A DNA stretch of 64,000 bases from Mycolicibacterium monacense (GTDB taxonomy: Bacteria; Actinomycetota; Actinomycetes; Mycobacteriales; Mycobacteriaceae): NCBI RefSeq assembly GCF_010731575.1, contig NZ_AP022617.1, positions 2,976,001 to 3,040,000 on the forward strand. The letters run 5' to 3'. Shown here piece after piece: positions 1 to 8,230 of this stretch; the first letter of the stretch is position 1, and the number at the start of each line of letters is the position of its first letter. The position numbers and the translations under genes are program-made. The notes under the pieces are model-generated. The model was not told the origin of the DNA. It worked only from the letters and a program-made list of their open reading frames with translations, and ran no database searches.

Positions 1-262
1 TGACGCCGCGGATCAACGACCGGTTGTGCTCGTTGTTGAGGAATGCGATGACCTGTTTGGGGACGTATCCCCCGGCATCGGGGTCGGGCCCGTTGGCGTG
101 GCCGCCGCCGTAGGTGGGCAGCACGAGCACGTAGGGCTCGCGAACAAAGTCGGGGTCCTGGATACGTCCGAGAATCGGGATCCGGGTGGCGGGCAGCTCC
201 AGCTTCTCGACGAAGCGGTGGGTGTTCTCCGAGACGCTGGAGAAGTACACGATGTTGCCCAT
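1..262 (-). CDS. nrdI: NrdI, flavodoxin-like activator of class Ib ribonucleotide reductase (C-terminus outside window)
   Basis: Reading leftward from the ATG at 262, the protein begins [20 protein letters not shown], the FMN-binding start typical of NrdI, and continues with a YGGG segment and a [14 protein letters not shown] stretch usual in the family. NrdI is the small flavodoxin that helps generate the Mn(III)2-tyrosyl radical cofactor of NrdF. The reading frame is open to the left edge, so the last roughly 60 residues are missing. It lies 32 bp downstream of nrdH on the same strand, the usual nrdHIE order; nrdE should follow outside the window. Identification is secure from sequence and context. 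Confidence 0.93.
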   Translation of the reverse strand, partial: MGNIVYFSSVSENTHRFVEKLELPATRIPILGRIQDPDFVREPYVLVLPTYGGGHANGPDPDAGGYVPKQVIAFLNNEHNRSLIRGV

Positions 263-294
263 TGACTCGAACCTCCGCAGTACCGCGTACCCGG

Positions 295-546
295 TCAGGC
301 GGTGGCGGCCACCGCGCCGGAGAGGGCCTTGATCCGGTCCGGACGGAAGCCCGACCAGTGGTCGTTGCCGGCCACCACCACGGGAGCCTGCAGGTAACCC
401 AGCGCCATCACGTAGTCGCGCGCCTCGCTGTCGAGCGAGATGTCCACGACCTCGTAGTCGATGCCCTGCTTGTCCAGCGCCTTGTAGGTGGCGTTGCACT
501 GCACGCATGCGGGCTTGGTGTACACGGTGATCAAGGGCTGCGACAT
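295..546 (-). CDS. nrdH: NrdH glutaredoxin-like electron donor of class Ib ribonucleotide reductase
   Basis: An 83-residue thioredoxin-fold protein with the redox pair Cys14-Val-Gln-Cys17 after the strand ITVYTKPA, and the NrdH signature WSGFRPD near the C-terminus. NrdH reduces the NrdE active site and is itself reduced by thioredoxin reductase. The length matches the family. It is the first gene of the nrdHI operon; a 465-bp gene-free stretch with candidate NrdR boxes precedes it. The neighbours (FMN reductase, TetR, Y-family polymerase) match the M. tuberculosis Rv3053c region as I remember it. Confidence 0.95.
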   Translation of the reverse strand: MSQPLITVYTKPACVQCNATYKALDKQGIDYEVVDISLDSEARDYVMALGYLQAPVVVAGNDHWSGFRPDRIKALSGAVAATA

Positions 547-758
547 CGGCGGTACGGCTCCTTACGCGAACGGCGGTGGTGAATTCAAATCGGACTGGCA
601 ACTGCATCGGTACTTCGTGCCGCTGTGATGTTCAGCGGTCCGCGGGCTCCGGAAATTCCTGGTCGGCGGGGTGCGTCTCCGGCGGACCGGATAGCCGACT
701 GCACTGGATCCTGCGCTCCGGCGGGCCTCCGAACCGTGGTGGCCTGTCGGTGTGCAAG

Positions 759-806
759 ACACTACACCTAGTGGCCGACATCGCGGACAGATACAAGATG
801 TTCTGA
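759..806 (-). promoter_or_regulatory. Two candidate NrdR boxes upstream of nrdHI
   Basis: Box 1 at 759-774 reads ACACTACACCTAGTGG and contains the perfect arms CACTA/TAGTG. Box 2 at 791-806 on the minus strand reads TCAGAACATCTTGTAT. Their centres are 32 bp apart, about three helical turns, the phased spacing known for the ATP/dATP-sensing repressor NrdR. Both resemble the general NrdR consensus (ACA-CTATAT-TTGTGT type) rather than match it exactly. They lie 210-260 bp upstream of nrdH. No ORF in the 547-1011 gap looks real. Confidence 0.5.
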
Positions 807-850
807 ACAACATTCATGGAATTCCCAGGTCGTAAGCTCCGGTGGACCAT

Positions 851-880
851 TCCGTCCGGCGTGTCGCCACGCCGGACGGA
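851..880. terminator. Perfect 13-bp stem-loop between the FMN reductase gene and the nrdHI promoter
   Basis: TCCGTCCGGCGTG and CACGCCGGACGGA pair perfectly around a 4-base TCGC loop. The hairpin lies about 130 bp past the stop of the minus-strand FMN reductase gene and upstream of nrdHI, so it probably ends that transcript. No U-tract follows, as is common for mycobacterial terminators. Confidence 0.55.
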
Positions 881-1011
881 GGGTGTGTCGCTATATATGG
901 ACAGGTCTACCACCGGGCACCGACAGCCGGCCCGGGGCCGAAGCCGTGCGGAGGCGCTCAGCAAACGCCGCGCGGGCGCTGAGCTGGCCCGTCATCCGCC
1001 CAGCAGCGGAC

Positions 1012-1578
1012 TCACCCGACGGTGGCGCCCACGGAGGCGACGAGCTTCCCGATCACGTCACCCAGCGCCACGACGAGCTCGGCGTTCTCGCGGGGGTGCG
1101 CACCCTCGAGCGATGCGCTCGGCACCGACAACTCGAGATCGTCGATCACCCGCGCACCCGCGATGCCGAAGGACTTGCGCGACTCATCGTGGGCCCACTT
1201 GCCGCCGTAGCGGCCGAGCGCCGCACCCACCACCGCGAGCGGCTTGTCCTTGAGCGCGCCGTCGCCCCAGGGTCGCGACAGCCAGTCGATCGCGTTCTTG
1301 AGCACCGCGGGAATGCTGCCGTTGTACTCCGGGGTGATCACCAACGCCGCATCGGCCGCGCCGGCCGCGGCGCGAAGTGCGCGCACCGGCTCCGGTACCA
1401 GGTTCTCGTCGATGTTGTTGTCGAGATCCTCGTTGTAGAAGGGCAGCTCTCCGAGGCGATCGAAGAGGCGCAGCGTCACACCCTCGGGGGCGGAGTCGAC
1501 CGCCACCTCGGCCAGCTGGCGATTGACCGACGCCTTTCGCAGGCTGCCGAGCAGGACCAGGACGTTCACATCCGACAT
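1012..1578 (-). CDS. NADPH-dependent FMN reductase family protein
   Basis: A 188-residue flavodoxin-like protein with the phosphate loop GSLRKASVNR at the N-terminus and the FMN-contact motif TPEYNGSIPAVLKNAIDW in the middle, both diagnostic of the NADPH_dependent FMN reductase/chromate-quinone reductase family. The expected role is NAD(P)H-driven reduction of flavin or quinone in the cytosol; the physiological substrate cannot be read from sequence. It is divergent from the TetR gene at 1674 across 95 bp that hold two repeat sites, so regulation by that TetR is likely. The pair matches Rv3054c/Rv3055 by remembered gene order. Confidence 0.9.
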   Translation of the reverse strand: MSDVNVLVLLGSLRKASVNRQLAEVAVDSAPEGVTLRLFDRLGELPFYNEDLDNNIDENLVPEPVRALRAAAGAADAALVITPEYNGSIPAVLKNAIDWLSRPWGDGALKDKPLAVVGAALGRYGGKWAHDESRKSFGIAGARVIDDLELSVPSASLEGAHPRENAELVVALGDVIGKLVASVGATVG

Positions 1579-1629
1579 GTCAGTTTCCTTTCGCGCACCA
1601 TTGACGTTCTCCGACTCGCTGACAGTAAC

Positions 1630-1669
1630 CGGACTACGGTCCGATTAATTCCGGCTGGACTACAGTCGT
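1630..1669. promoter_or_regulatory. Candidate TetR operator, two repeated sites in the reductase/TetR intergenic region
   Basis: CGGACTACGGTCCG (1630-1643, perfect CGGAC/GTCCG arms) is followed 26 bp later by TGGACTACAGTCGT (1656-1669). Both contain GGACTAC-R-GTC. The second copy ends 4 bp before the TetR start, fitting autoregulation and control of the divergent reductase gene. Confidence 0.5.
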
Positions 1670-1673
1670 TGTC

Positions 1674-2276
1674 GTGAGCGCCCCCGACCGGTTCGCCCCG
1701 CTCCCGGTGACCGATGAGCCGCAGGAGCGTGGGGACGCCGCGCGCAACCGGCTGCTGCTGCTCGAGGCGGCGCGCCGGTTGATCGCCGAACGGGGTGCCG
1801 GCGCGGTGAGCACCGATGACATCGCGGCCGCCGCGGGCGTCGGCAAGGGCACGCTGTTCCGGCGCTTCGGGAGCCGGGCCGGTCTGATGGTGGTACTGCT
1901 CGACGAGGACGAGAAGGCCCAGCAGCAGGCCTTCCTCTTCGGGCCGCCGCCACTCGGTCCCGGCGCCCCTCCGCTGGAGCGGTTGCTGGCCTACGGGCGG
2001 GCCCGGCACACGTTCGTCCACGACCATTACGCCCTGCTCTCGGATGCCGGGCGCGATCCGCAGACCCGCTTCACCGGGCCGTTCCGACTGCATCACGCCC
2101 ACATCCGGATGCTGCTGCAGTCGGCGGGCACCACCGGGGACCTCGATGCGCAGACCGCCGCCCTGACCGCACTCCTCGACGCCGACTACATCGAGCACCG
2201 TCTCGCCGACGGCGCCACGCTCGACGAGGTGGCCGACGCGTGGGAGGTCGTGGCCGTCAAGCTGTGTGGGCGGTGA
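1674..2276 (+). CDS. TetR family transcriptional regulator
   Basis: A 200-residue protein with an N-terminal TetR helix-turn-helix: a DDIAAAAGVGKGTLFRRFGS segment within residues 40-65 carries the recognition helix. The C-terminal domain (GRARHTFVHDHYALLSDAG and following) is the ligand/dimer part and is not conserved enough to name a ligand. It starts with GTG. It is divergent from an FMN reductase and is followed after 3 bp by dinB2, so the two may be co-transcribed. Likely regulator of the reductase through the repeat sites at 1630-1669 (inference). Confidence 0.88.
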   Translation: MSAPDRFAPLPVTDEPQERGDAARNRLLLLEAARRLIAERGAGAVSTDDIAAAAGVGKGTLFRRFGSRAGLMVVLLDEDEKAQQQAFLFGPPPLGPGAPPLERLLAYGRARHTFVHDHYALLSDAGRDPQTRFTGPFRLHHAHIRMLLQSAGTTGDLDAQTAALTALLDADYIEHRLADGATLDEVADAWEVVAVKLCGR

Positions 2277-2279
2277 GGC

Positions 2280-3347
2280 GTGCCGCGCTGGATCCTGCAC
2301 GTCGACCTCGACCAGTTCCTCGCCTCGGTCGAGCTGCGCCGACACCCGGAACTGGCGGGGCTGCCGGTGATCGTCGGTGGCAGCGGTGACCCGACCGAAC
2401 CGCGCAAGGTGGTCACCTGCGCCTCCTACCGCGCGCGCGAATTCGGGGTGCATGCCGGGATGCCCCTGCGCGTGGCGGCGCGGCGATGCCCGGATGCGAC
2501 GTTCCTGCCGTCGGACACCGCGGCCTACGACGAGGCCTCCGAACAGGTGATGGGGTTGTTGCGCGATCTGGGTCACCCGGTCGAGGTGTGGGGCTGGGAC
2601 GAGGCCTACCTCGGCGCCGATGTCGAGGATCCGTTCGCACTGGCCGAGCGCATCCGCGAAGTGGTCGCCGGTACCGGTCTGTCGTGCTCGGTGGGCATCA
2701 GCGACAACAAGCAGCGCGCCAAGGTCGCCACCGGCTTCGGCAAGCCCGCCGGGGTGTTCATGCTCACCGACGCCAACTGGATGGCCGTGATGGGCGACCG
2801 TCCGGTCGACGCGCTCTGGGGGGTCGGGCCCAAGACGGCGAAGAAGCTCACCGCCCTCGGCATCACCACGGTGGCCGATCTCGCCGCCACCGATGCCGCG
2901 GTGCTGACATCGACGTTCGGACCGACGACCGGTCTGTGGATCCTGTTGCTGGCCAAGGGCGGTGGCGACGACACGGTCAGCGCAGCGCCGTGGGTGCCGC
3001 GCTCACGCAGCCATGTGGTCACCTTCCCGCACGATCTCACCGACCGCGCGGAGATGACCGCGGCGGTGACGCGCCTGGCCGAGCAGACGTTGACCGAGGT
3101 CGTCGAGGCCGGCCGCGTGGTCACCCGCGTGGCGGTGACCGTACGCACGAGCACCTTCTACACCCGCACGAAGATCCGTAAGCTGAGCGCCCCGACCACC
3201 GAGGCCGGCGTCGTCACCGCCACCGCCCTCGACGTGCTCGCGCTGTTCGACCTCGACCGGCCGATCCGGCTCCTCGGGGTGCGTTTGGAGTTGGCGATGC
3301 CGGAAGCCCCCAAGCCCCCGGAACCCCTTGTCGCCGCGGACCAATAG
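2280..3347 (+). CDS. dinB2: Y-family DNA polymerase IV, DinB2 type, with Leu steric gate
   Basis: A 355-residue translesion polymerase. Catalytic metal ligands are visible as Asp9 (HVDLDQF) and Asp107-Glu108 (WGWDEAYL). A helix-hairpin-helix follows (WGVGPKTAKKLTALGI), then a little-finger domain with SRSHVVTFPHDL. The residue that aligns with the Phe/Tyr steric gate of other DinB proteins is Leu14. Published work on M. smegmatis DinB2 names the same residues (Leu14, Asp107) and shows efficient ribonucleotide incorporation; I infer the same here. It lacks the C-terminal beta-clamp tail seen in longer DinB1 proteins. The GTG start lies 3 bp after the TetR stop. Confidence 0.93.
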   Translation: MPRWILHVDLDQFLASVELRRHPELAGLPVIVGGSGDPTEPRKVVTCASYRAREFGVHAGMPLRVAARRCPDATFLPSDTAAYDEASEQVMGLLRDLGHPVEVWGWDEAYLGADVEDPFALAERIREVVAGTGLSCSVGISDNKQRAKVATGFGKPAGVFMLTDANWMAVMGDRPVDALWGVGPKTAKKLTALGITTVADLAATDAAVLTSTFGPTTGLWILLLAKGGGDDTVSAAPWVPRSRSHVVTFPHDLTDRAEMTAAVTRLAEQTLTEVVEAGRVVTRVAVTVRTSTFYTRTKIRKLSAPTTEAGVVTATALDVLALFDLDRPIRLLGVRLELAMPEAPKPPEPLVAADQ

Positions 3348-3356
3348 CCTCGCCTC

Positions 3357-4529
3357 ATGCTCCAGACTGTGGCGATCCGCGGTTACCGCTCACTGCGCGA
3401 TGTGGTGCTCCCGCTGCGCCGGCTGAGCGTGGTCACGGGAGCCAACGGCAGCGGCAAGTCCTCGTTGTACCGCGCGCTGGGCCTGCTGGCCGACTGCGGC
3501 CGCGGTGAGGTGATCGGGTCGCTGGCCCGGGAGGGCGGGCTGGAGTCGGTGCTGTGGGCCGGCCCGGAACAGGTCGCCGGCGCCCGGCGCACGGGCACCA
3601 CGGAAGGCACCGTCCGCACCCGGCCCGTCTCTCTCGAACTCGGTTACGCCGCAGACGATGTCGGCTATCTCGTGGATCTCGGCCTGCCCCAGCACGCCGG
3701 TCCGGGCTCGCTGTTCGCACGCGACCCGCAGATCAAGCGCGAAGCGGTGTTCGCCGGGCCGGTGCTGCGCCCCGCCGCCACCCTGGTGCGTCGCGGCGGT
3801 CAGTACGCCGAGGCCAGCGCCGAATCGGGCCGCGGCTTCGACGAACTGACCCGGTCGCTGCCGTCCTACCGCAGCGTGCTCGCCGAATACACCGGCGCGG
3901 TACCCGAACTCACGTCCGTGCACGACCGGTTGCGCAACTGGCGGTTCTACGACGGATTCCGGGTGGACGCGACGGCCCCCGCGCGCCACCCGCAGGTGGG
4001 CACACGCACGCCGGTGCTCTCCGCCGACGGCAGCGACCTGGCGGCCGCCGTGCAGACGATCATCGAGGCGGGGTTCGACGATCTGCCCCGCGCGGTCTCC
4101 GACGCATTCGACGGTGCGACGCTCGACGTCGCCGTCCACGACGGGCTCTTCGATCTGCGGTTACGCCAGCGCGGGATGTTGCGCCCCCTGCGGTGCGCCG
4201 AATTATCCGACGGGACATTGCGTTTCCTGCTGTGGACGGCCGCGCTGCTCAGTCCGGAACCGCCGTCGCTGATGGTGCTCAACGAACCGGAGACCTCGCT
4301 GCATCCGGACCTCGTACGCCCGTTGGCCGGGCTTGCCACCGCGGCCGCGGCGCGCACGCAGGTCGTCGTCGTCACCCACTCCCCCGCGATGATCGACCTG
4401 CTGGGCGCGGTGCCGCTCGACGAGGACGGCGATGCGGTCCGGCTCGCGCTGTACAAGGAGTTCGGCGAGACCCGCGTCGCCGGCCAGGGTCTGCTGAGCA
4501 CGCCGCCGTGGGACTGGGGTAAGCGCTGA
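3357..4529 (+). CDS. AAA/ABC-type predicted ATPase (RecF/OLD-like, AAA_21)
   Basis: A 390-residue ATPase with an N-terminal strand (AIRGYRSLRDV), Walker A GANGSGKSS near residue 30, signature-like ELSDGTLRF, Walker B LMVLNEPETSLHP (Asn in place of the usual Asp, a common variant in this subfamily) and a switch-like VVTHSPAMIDLL. This is the SMC/RecF-like single-protein ATPase class, with no TOPRIM or nuclease domain attached. It follows dinB2 by 9 bp on the same strand. It is an addition relative to the M. tuberculosis gene order. Function unknown; the link to dinB2 hints at DNA metabolism but is only positional. Confidence 0.85.
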   Translation: MLQTVAIRGYRSLRDVVLPLRRLSVVTGANGSGKSSLYRALGLLADCGRGEVIGSLAREGGLESVLWAGPEQVAGARRTGTTEGTVRTRPVSLELGYAADDVGYLVDLGLPQHAGPGSLFARDPQIKREAVFAGPVLRPAATLVRRGGQYAEASAESGRGFDELTRSLPSYRSVLAEYTGAVPELTSVHDRLRNWRFYDGFRVDATAPARHPQVGTRTPVLSADGSDLAAAVQTIIEAGFDDLPRAVSDAFDGATLDVAVHDGLFDLRLRQRGMLRPLRCAELSDGTLRFLLWTAALLSPEPPSLMVLNEPETSLHPDLVRPLAGLATAAAARTQVVVVTHSPAMIDLLGAVPLDEDGDAVRLALYKEFGETRVAGQGLLSTPPWDWGKR

Positions 4530-4536
4530 GCGAGCC

Positions 4537-5394
4537 CTACCGGCGGGCGGGTCGCAGGGCGCGGGAGAACAACACGTTGACCTGGCGCATCGCCACGCTG
4601 TAGGGCCACCACATGGTGCGCTTGAACAGGTACAGCGCCCTGATGTCCGGTGAGGTGTAGACCAGGTATCGGTTGCGGCGGACCCCGGTCAGGATGCGTT
4701 CGGCGACTTTCTCCGGGGGTACGGCGTGGCCGGCGAACCGGTCGGTCCACTTCTGCACGTTCGGGTCCTCGCGGTCGACCCCGGCGATCTGAACCGTATG
4801 CACCAGAGAGGTTTTCACCGCTCCGGGCACCACCACCGACACCCCGATACGGTGGCGCGCCAGGTCGAAGCGCAGCACCTCGGACAGCCCGCGCAGACCG
4901 TACTTGCTCGCGCTGTAGGCGGCATGCCAGGGCAGTGCGACCACCCCGGCCGCCGAGGACACGTTGACCAGGTGGCCGCCCCGGCGCGCCGCGATCATCG
5001 GCGGTACGAAGGCCTCGATGACGTGGATCGGCCCCATCAGGTTCACGTCGACCATCGACTTCCAGTGCTGGTGGGTGAGCCGGTCGACGGTGCCCCACGC
5101 GGAGATGCCGGCGATGTTCATCACCACGTCCATTGCGGGGTGGGCGCGGTGGATGTCGGCGGCGAACTGCACGACGGCGTCGTGGTCGGAGATGTCGAAC
5201 GCCCGGTACATGGCGACCTTGCCGCCGAGCGCACGAGCGTCGGCCACGGTCGTCTCGAGCCCGTCGACGTCGCGGTCGGTGAGGAACAGTTCGGCGCCGT
5301 CGCGAGCCAGTCGCAGCGCCGTCGCACGCCCGATACCGCTGGCCGCGCCGGTGAGAAGACAACGCTTACCGGTGAATCCGCTGCCCTGCGTCAT
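4537..5394 (-). CDS. Short-chain dehydrogenase/reductase (Rv3057c-like)
   Basis: A 285-residue classical SDR with cofactor loop TGAASGIG, the NIAG motif, and catalytic Ser plus YSASK. The C-terminal extension after the fold (residues about 235-285) is basic and hydrophobic (YLFKRTMWWPYSVAMRQ), suggesting membrane association. It probably reduces or oxidises a lipid or alcohol with NAD(P)H. It lies 30 bp downstream of the TetR gene on the same strand, so the regulator may control it together with the divergent CYP136 gene. Confidence 0.88.
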   Translation of the reverse strand: MTQGSGFTGKRCLLTGAASGIGRATALRLARDGAELFLTDRDVDGLETTVADARALGGKVAMYRAFDISDHDAVVQFAADIHRAHPAMDVVMNIAGISAWGTVDRLTHQHWKSMVDVNLMGPIHVIEAFVPPMIAARRGGHLVNVSSAAGVVALPWHAAYSASKYGLRGLSEVLRFDLARHRIGVSVVVPGAVKTSLVHTVQIAGVDREDPNVQKWTDRFAGHAVPPEKVAERILTGVRRNRYLVYTSPDIRALYLFKRTMWWPYSVAMRQVNVLFSRALRPARR

Positions 5395-5424
5395 GGCGGT
5401 GACCCTACCTGCCGCCCCCGCCGC

Positions 5425-6060
5425 TCAGGTGTGGCGCAGGTCCGAGCCACCCCACAGCGCGTACAGCCACAGGCGCTCGACCACCTCGACCGCCCGCGCC
5501 GGGTCGGCGCCGCGGCCGACGAAACCGCTGTCGTGCGAGAGCGTCAGCGCCGTCGTGGCGGTCAACGTCCTGACCAACGCGGGCAGGTCGTCGGAGATCG
5601 GTCGGGCGCCGTCGTCCTGGCGCACCAGCCCGACGATCTTGTCGATCACGGTGTCCTCGAAGTCGTTCATGATCTCGCGGATCTGCGCATCGGTGTTCCG
5701 CGCCAGCGTGGTGGCCCGCATGATCGGGTTGTTGCTGGCGAACACCGCCGCGGCGTAGCCGACCATCCGCCGCGCGAAGGTGGCGGGTGATTCTTCGGCG
5801 TCGCGCGGTGCGAAGTCGTGGGTGAGCTTGTCGAGTTCGGCCATCGCATCGGCGACGATCACCGCGAGCACGGCGTACTTGGAGTCGAAATAGAAATAGA
5901 ACCCCGACCGCGCCACACCGGCCCGCTCGCTGATGGTGCTGACGGACAGGTCGGCGAACGGTTGCTCCTGGAGCAGCTCACGAACCGCGGCGACGATCGC
6001 GTCGCGTTGCCGGTCGCCGCGGCTGCGACGGATCTCAGGCGTGGCGGATTCGGCGGTCAT
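5425..6060 (-). CDS. TetR family regulator, EthR-like, divergent from CYP136
   Basis: 211 residues from the ATG at 6060; a TTG at 6096 would add 12 residues but would run up against the operator. The DNA-binding helix is LSVSTISERAGVARSGFYFYF, very similar to EthR-type regulators, followed by DSKYAVLAVI. EthR-like proteins bind hydrophobic ligands and often control a neighbouring oxidase. Here the divergent gene is a cytochrome P450 and the co-directional gene is an SDR. A perfect palindrome at 6099-6114 in the intergenic region is the likely operator. Confidence 0.9.
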   Translation of the reverse strand: MTAESATPEIRRSRGDRQRDAIVAAVRELLQEQPFADLSVSTISERAGVARSGFYFYFDSKYAVLAVIVADAMAELDKLTHDFAPRDAEESPATFARRMVGYAAAVFASNNPIMRATTLARNTDAQIREIMNDFEDTVIDKIVGLVRQDDGARPISDDLPALVRTLTATTALTLSHDSGFVGRGADPARAVEVVERLWLYALWGGSDLRHT

Positions 6061-6098
6061 GACACTCAACCTTGGCACCGCGGCACGCCAGAACAAAA

Positions 6099-6114
6099 CT
6101 TGACATGCGTCAAG
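6099..6114. promoter_or_regulatory. Palindromic operator between TetR and CYP136 genes
   Basis: CTTGACATGCGTCAAG has perfect 6-bp arms (CTTGAC/GTCAAG) around 4 bp. It sits 39 bp upstream of the TetR start and 65 bp upstream of the P450 start, placed to control both. The TTGACA half could also serve as a -35 element on the plus strand. Confidence 0.55.
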
Positions 6115-6179
6115 ACGGCCGGTCAGGATGTGGGGGAGGTGACGTCCACCACAGCGTTGTGACTACCAGGAGCGTTCAG

Positions 6180-7673
6180 ATGGCGACCATCAGCACCCCG
6201 GAGTATCTGCTCGACCAGGCCAAGCGACGGTTCACCCCGACGCTGAACACCATCCCCGGGATGGGCATCGTCGAGAAGCGCCTGCGCGACAAGCTGCAGA
6301 ACCAGGAGTGGAAGCAGTTCGTGCTGGCCGAACCGCCCGCCGGCAGCGGGCTCAAGCCGGTGATGGGTGATTCCGGGCTCCCGGTGCTGGGCCACATGAT
6401 CGAGACCTTCCGCGGGGGTCCGGACTACCTGCTGCAGGTGTACAAGACCTACGGCCCGCTGCACTACGCCTACTCCCCCGCGCTGCCAGCGGTGGTGGCG
6501 CTCGGACCCGACGCCACCCAGGCCGTCTTCTCCAACAAGAACAAGGACTTCTCGCAGCGGGGCTGGCACCCGGTCATCGGTCCGTTCTTCAACCGCGGCC
6601 TGATGATGCTCGACTTCGACGAGCACATGTACCACCGCCGCATCATGCAGGAGGCGTTCACCCGCACCCGCCTGGCCGGCTACGTCGAGCACATCGACCG
6701 AGTCGCCTCGCAGGTCATCGCGAACGACTGGGTCGAGAACGATGCGCGGTTCCTGTTCTACCCGGCCGTCAAGGAACTCACCCTCGACATCGCCTCGGTG
6801 GTGTTCATGGGCCACGAGCCGGGCACCGACAAGGAGCTCGTCACCAAGGTCAACGACGCGTTCACGATGACGACCCGCGCCGGCGGCGCGATCATCCGCA
6901 CCGGCCTGCCGCCGTTCAAGTGGTGGCGCGGCCTGCAGGCCCGCAAGGTCCTCGACAACTACTTCGAGCAGCGGGTCAAGGAGAAGCGGGGCTCCGAGGG
7001 AACCGACATGCTGACGGTGCTGTGCCACACCGCGGACGAGGACGGCAACACGTTCTCCGATCAGGACATCGTCAACCACATGATCTTCCTGATGATGGCG
7101 GCCCACGACACCTCGACGTCGACGCTGACGACGATGGCCTATCACCTCTCACGCAACCCCGAGTGGCAGGAGCGCTGCCGCGAGGAGTCCGAACGCCTGG
7201 GCGACGGTCCGCTCGACATCGAGGCGCTCGAGAAGCTGGAGACCCTCGACCTGGTGATCAACGAATCGCTCCGCCTGGTGACGCCGCTGCCGTTCAACGT
7301 GCGTCAGACGGTCCGCGACACCGAACTGCTGGGTCACTACATCCCGGCGAACACGGACGTGGTGCTCTGGCCGTCGGTGAACCATCACCTGCCGGAACTG
7401 TGGACAGATCCCGAGAAGTTCGACCCGGCCCGCTTCACCGAACCGCGTAACGAACACAAACAGCACCGGTACGCGTTCGCGCCGTTCGGCGGCGGCGCCC
7501 ACAAGTGCATCGGCATGGTGTTCGGTCAGTTGGAGATCAAAACCGTGATGCATCGGCTGCTGCGCCGCTACCGGTTGGAACCGCCGCGTCCCGGCTACGT
7601 CTCGAAACTGGACTACGCGGGCATGCCGGTGCCGATGGACGGTATGCCGATCGTGTTGCGCCCGCTGCGCTGA
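6180..7673 (+). CDS. cyp136: Cytochrome P450, CYP136 family
   Basis: 497 residues from the ATG at 6180, which has AGGAG 8 bp upstream. Motifs: I-helix MMAAHDTSTST, ExxR as ESLR, and heme-ligand loop FAPFGGGAHKCIG. The N-terminus (MATISTPEYLLDQAKRRF) and long conserved stretches agree with remembered M. tuberculosis CYP136 (Rv3059). The family shares features with CYP51-like sterol enzymes, but the substrate is not known to me. It is divergent from an EthR-like TetR with a palindromic operator between them. It probably needs an external ferredoxin and reductase; none is adjacent. Confidence 0.93.
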   Translation: MATISTPEYLLDQAKRRFTPTLNTIPGMGIVEKRLRDKLQNQEWKQFVLAEPPAGSGLKPVMGDSGLPVLGHMIETFRGGPDYLLQVYKTYGPLHYAYSPALPAVVALGPDATQAVFSNKNKDFSQRGWHPVIGPFFNRGLMMLDFDEHMYHRRIMQEAFTRTRLAGYVEHIDRVASQVIANDWVENDARFLFYPAVKELTLDIASVVFMGHEPGTDKELVTKVNDAFTMTTRAGGAIIRTGLPPFKWWRGLQARKVLDNYFEQRVKEKRGSEGTDMLTVLCHTADEDGNTFSDQDIVNHMIFLMMAAHDTSTSTLTTMAYHLSRNPEWQERCREESERLGDGPLDIEALEKLETLDLVINESLRLVTPLPFNVRQTVRDTELLGHYIPANTDVVLWPSVNHHLPELWTDPEKFDPARFTEPRNEHKQHRYAFAPFGGGAHKCIGMVFGQLEIKTVMHRLLRRYRLEPPRPGYVSKLDYAGMPVPMDGMPIVLRPLR

Positions 7674-7682
7674 CGCCCCGCG

Positions 7683-8195
7683 TCAGGCGGCGAGCAGCCG
7701 GTTGGCGCAGGCGACGACGGCCCGCAGGGCGGACTGGGTGGCGTCCTGCGACCAGCCCATCGCCCACTCGGTATGCGTGCCGTCGGAGCCGCGGATGAAC
7801 GTCGCGGTGTGCGAGCCGGCGGGAATCTGGTGGAAGGCGACCGTCTCGACGGCGATGCCCTGGTCGTGCAGCATCGCGGTCAGCGCCGCGACCGGGCCGG
7901 ATGCGGCCGCCGTCGCGGTGCTGATCCGGTCGCCGAACGCCAGGGTCGCCTGGTAGTTGCGGGCCTGCGGGCCCAGCCGGCCGGCCGGCCGTTCGGTGTC
8001 GGTGCACATCCACTGGCCGAGCCGCAGCGGGCCCGTCGTGGGTGCGTATTCGTCGAGGAACTGGTCCCAGGTCATGTCGTCGGCCTCCTTACGCAGACCG
8101 CGGGGCAGCCGCGTGATCCAGGCATACGGCGCGGTCTCGCTGGCGGTGGGCGTCAGGGCGGGTGATGGCGATTCGATAATCGACGTGGTGCTCAT
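7683..8195 (-). CDS. Standalone LeuA (2-isopropylmalate synthase) allosteric/dimerisation domain protein
   Basis: 170 residues from the ATG at 8195. The C-terminal half (TATAAASGPVAALTAML through SALRAVVACANRLL) resembles the regulatory domain of LeuA, with the GPVAAL and LRAVVxAxNR motifs. The first half (YAWITRLPRGLRKEADDMTW) is also LeuA-like, from the linker region. The catalytic TIM barrel is absent, so it cannot make isopropylmalate; it may bind leucine or modify full-length LeuA. A leader ORF and hairpin lie just upstream, a rare arrangement for such a fragment. It is convergent with CYP136, 9 bp apart. The domain call is fairly firm; the role is inference. Confidence 0.75.
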   Translation of the reverse strand: MSTTSIIESPSPALTPTASETAPYAWITRLPRGLRKEADDMTWDQFLDEYAPTTGPLRLGQWMCTDTERPAGRLGPQARNYQATLAFGDRISTATAAASGPVAALTAMLHDQGIAVETVAFHQIPAGSHTATFIRGSDGTHTEWAMGWSQDATQSALRAVVACANRLLAA

Positions 8196-8230
8196 GTGCC
8201 GGTCTTCTCGTGATGGAGGTGACCGACGGT

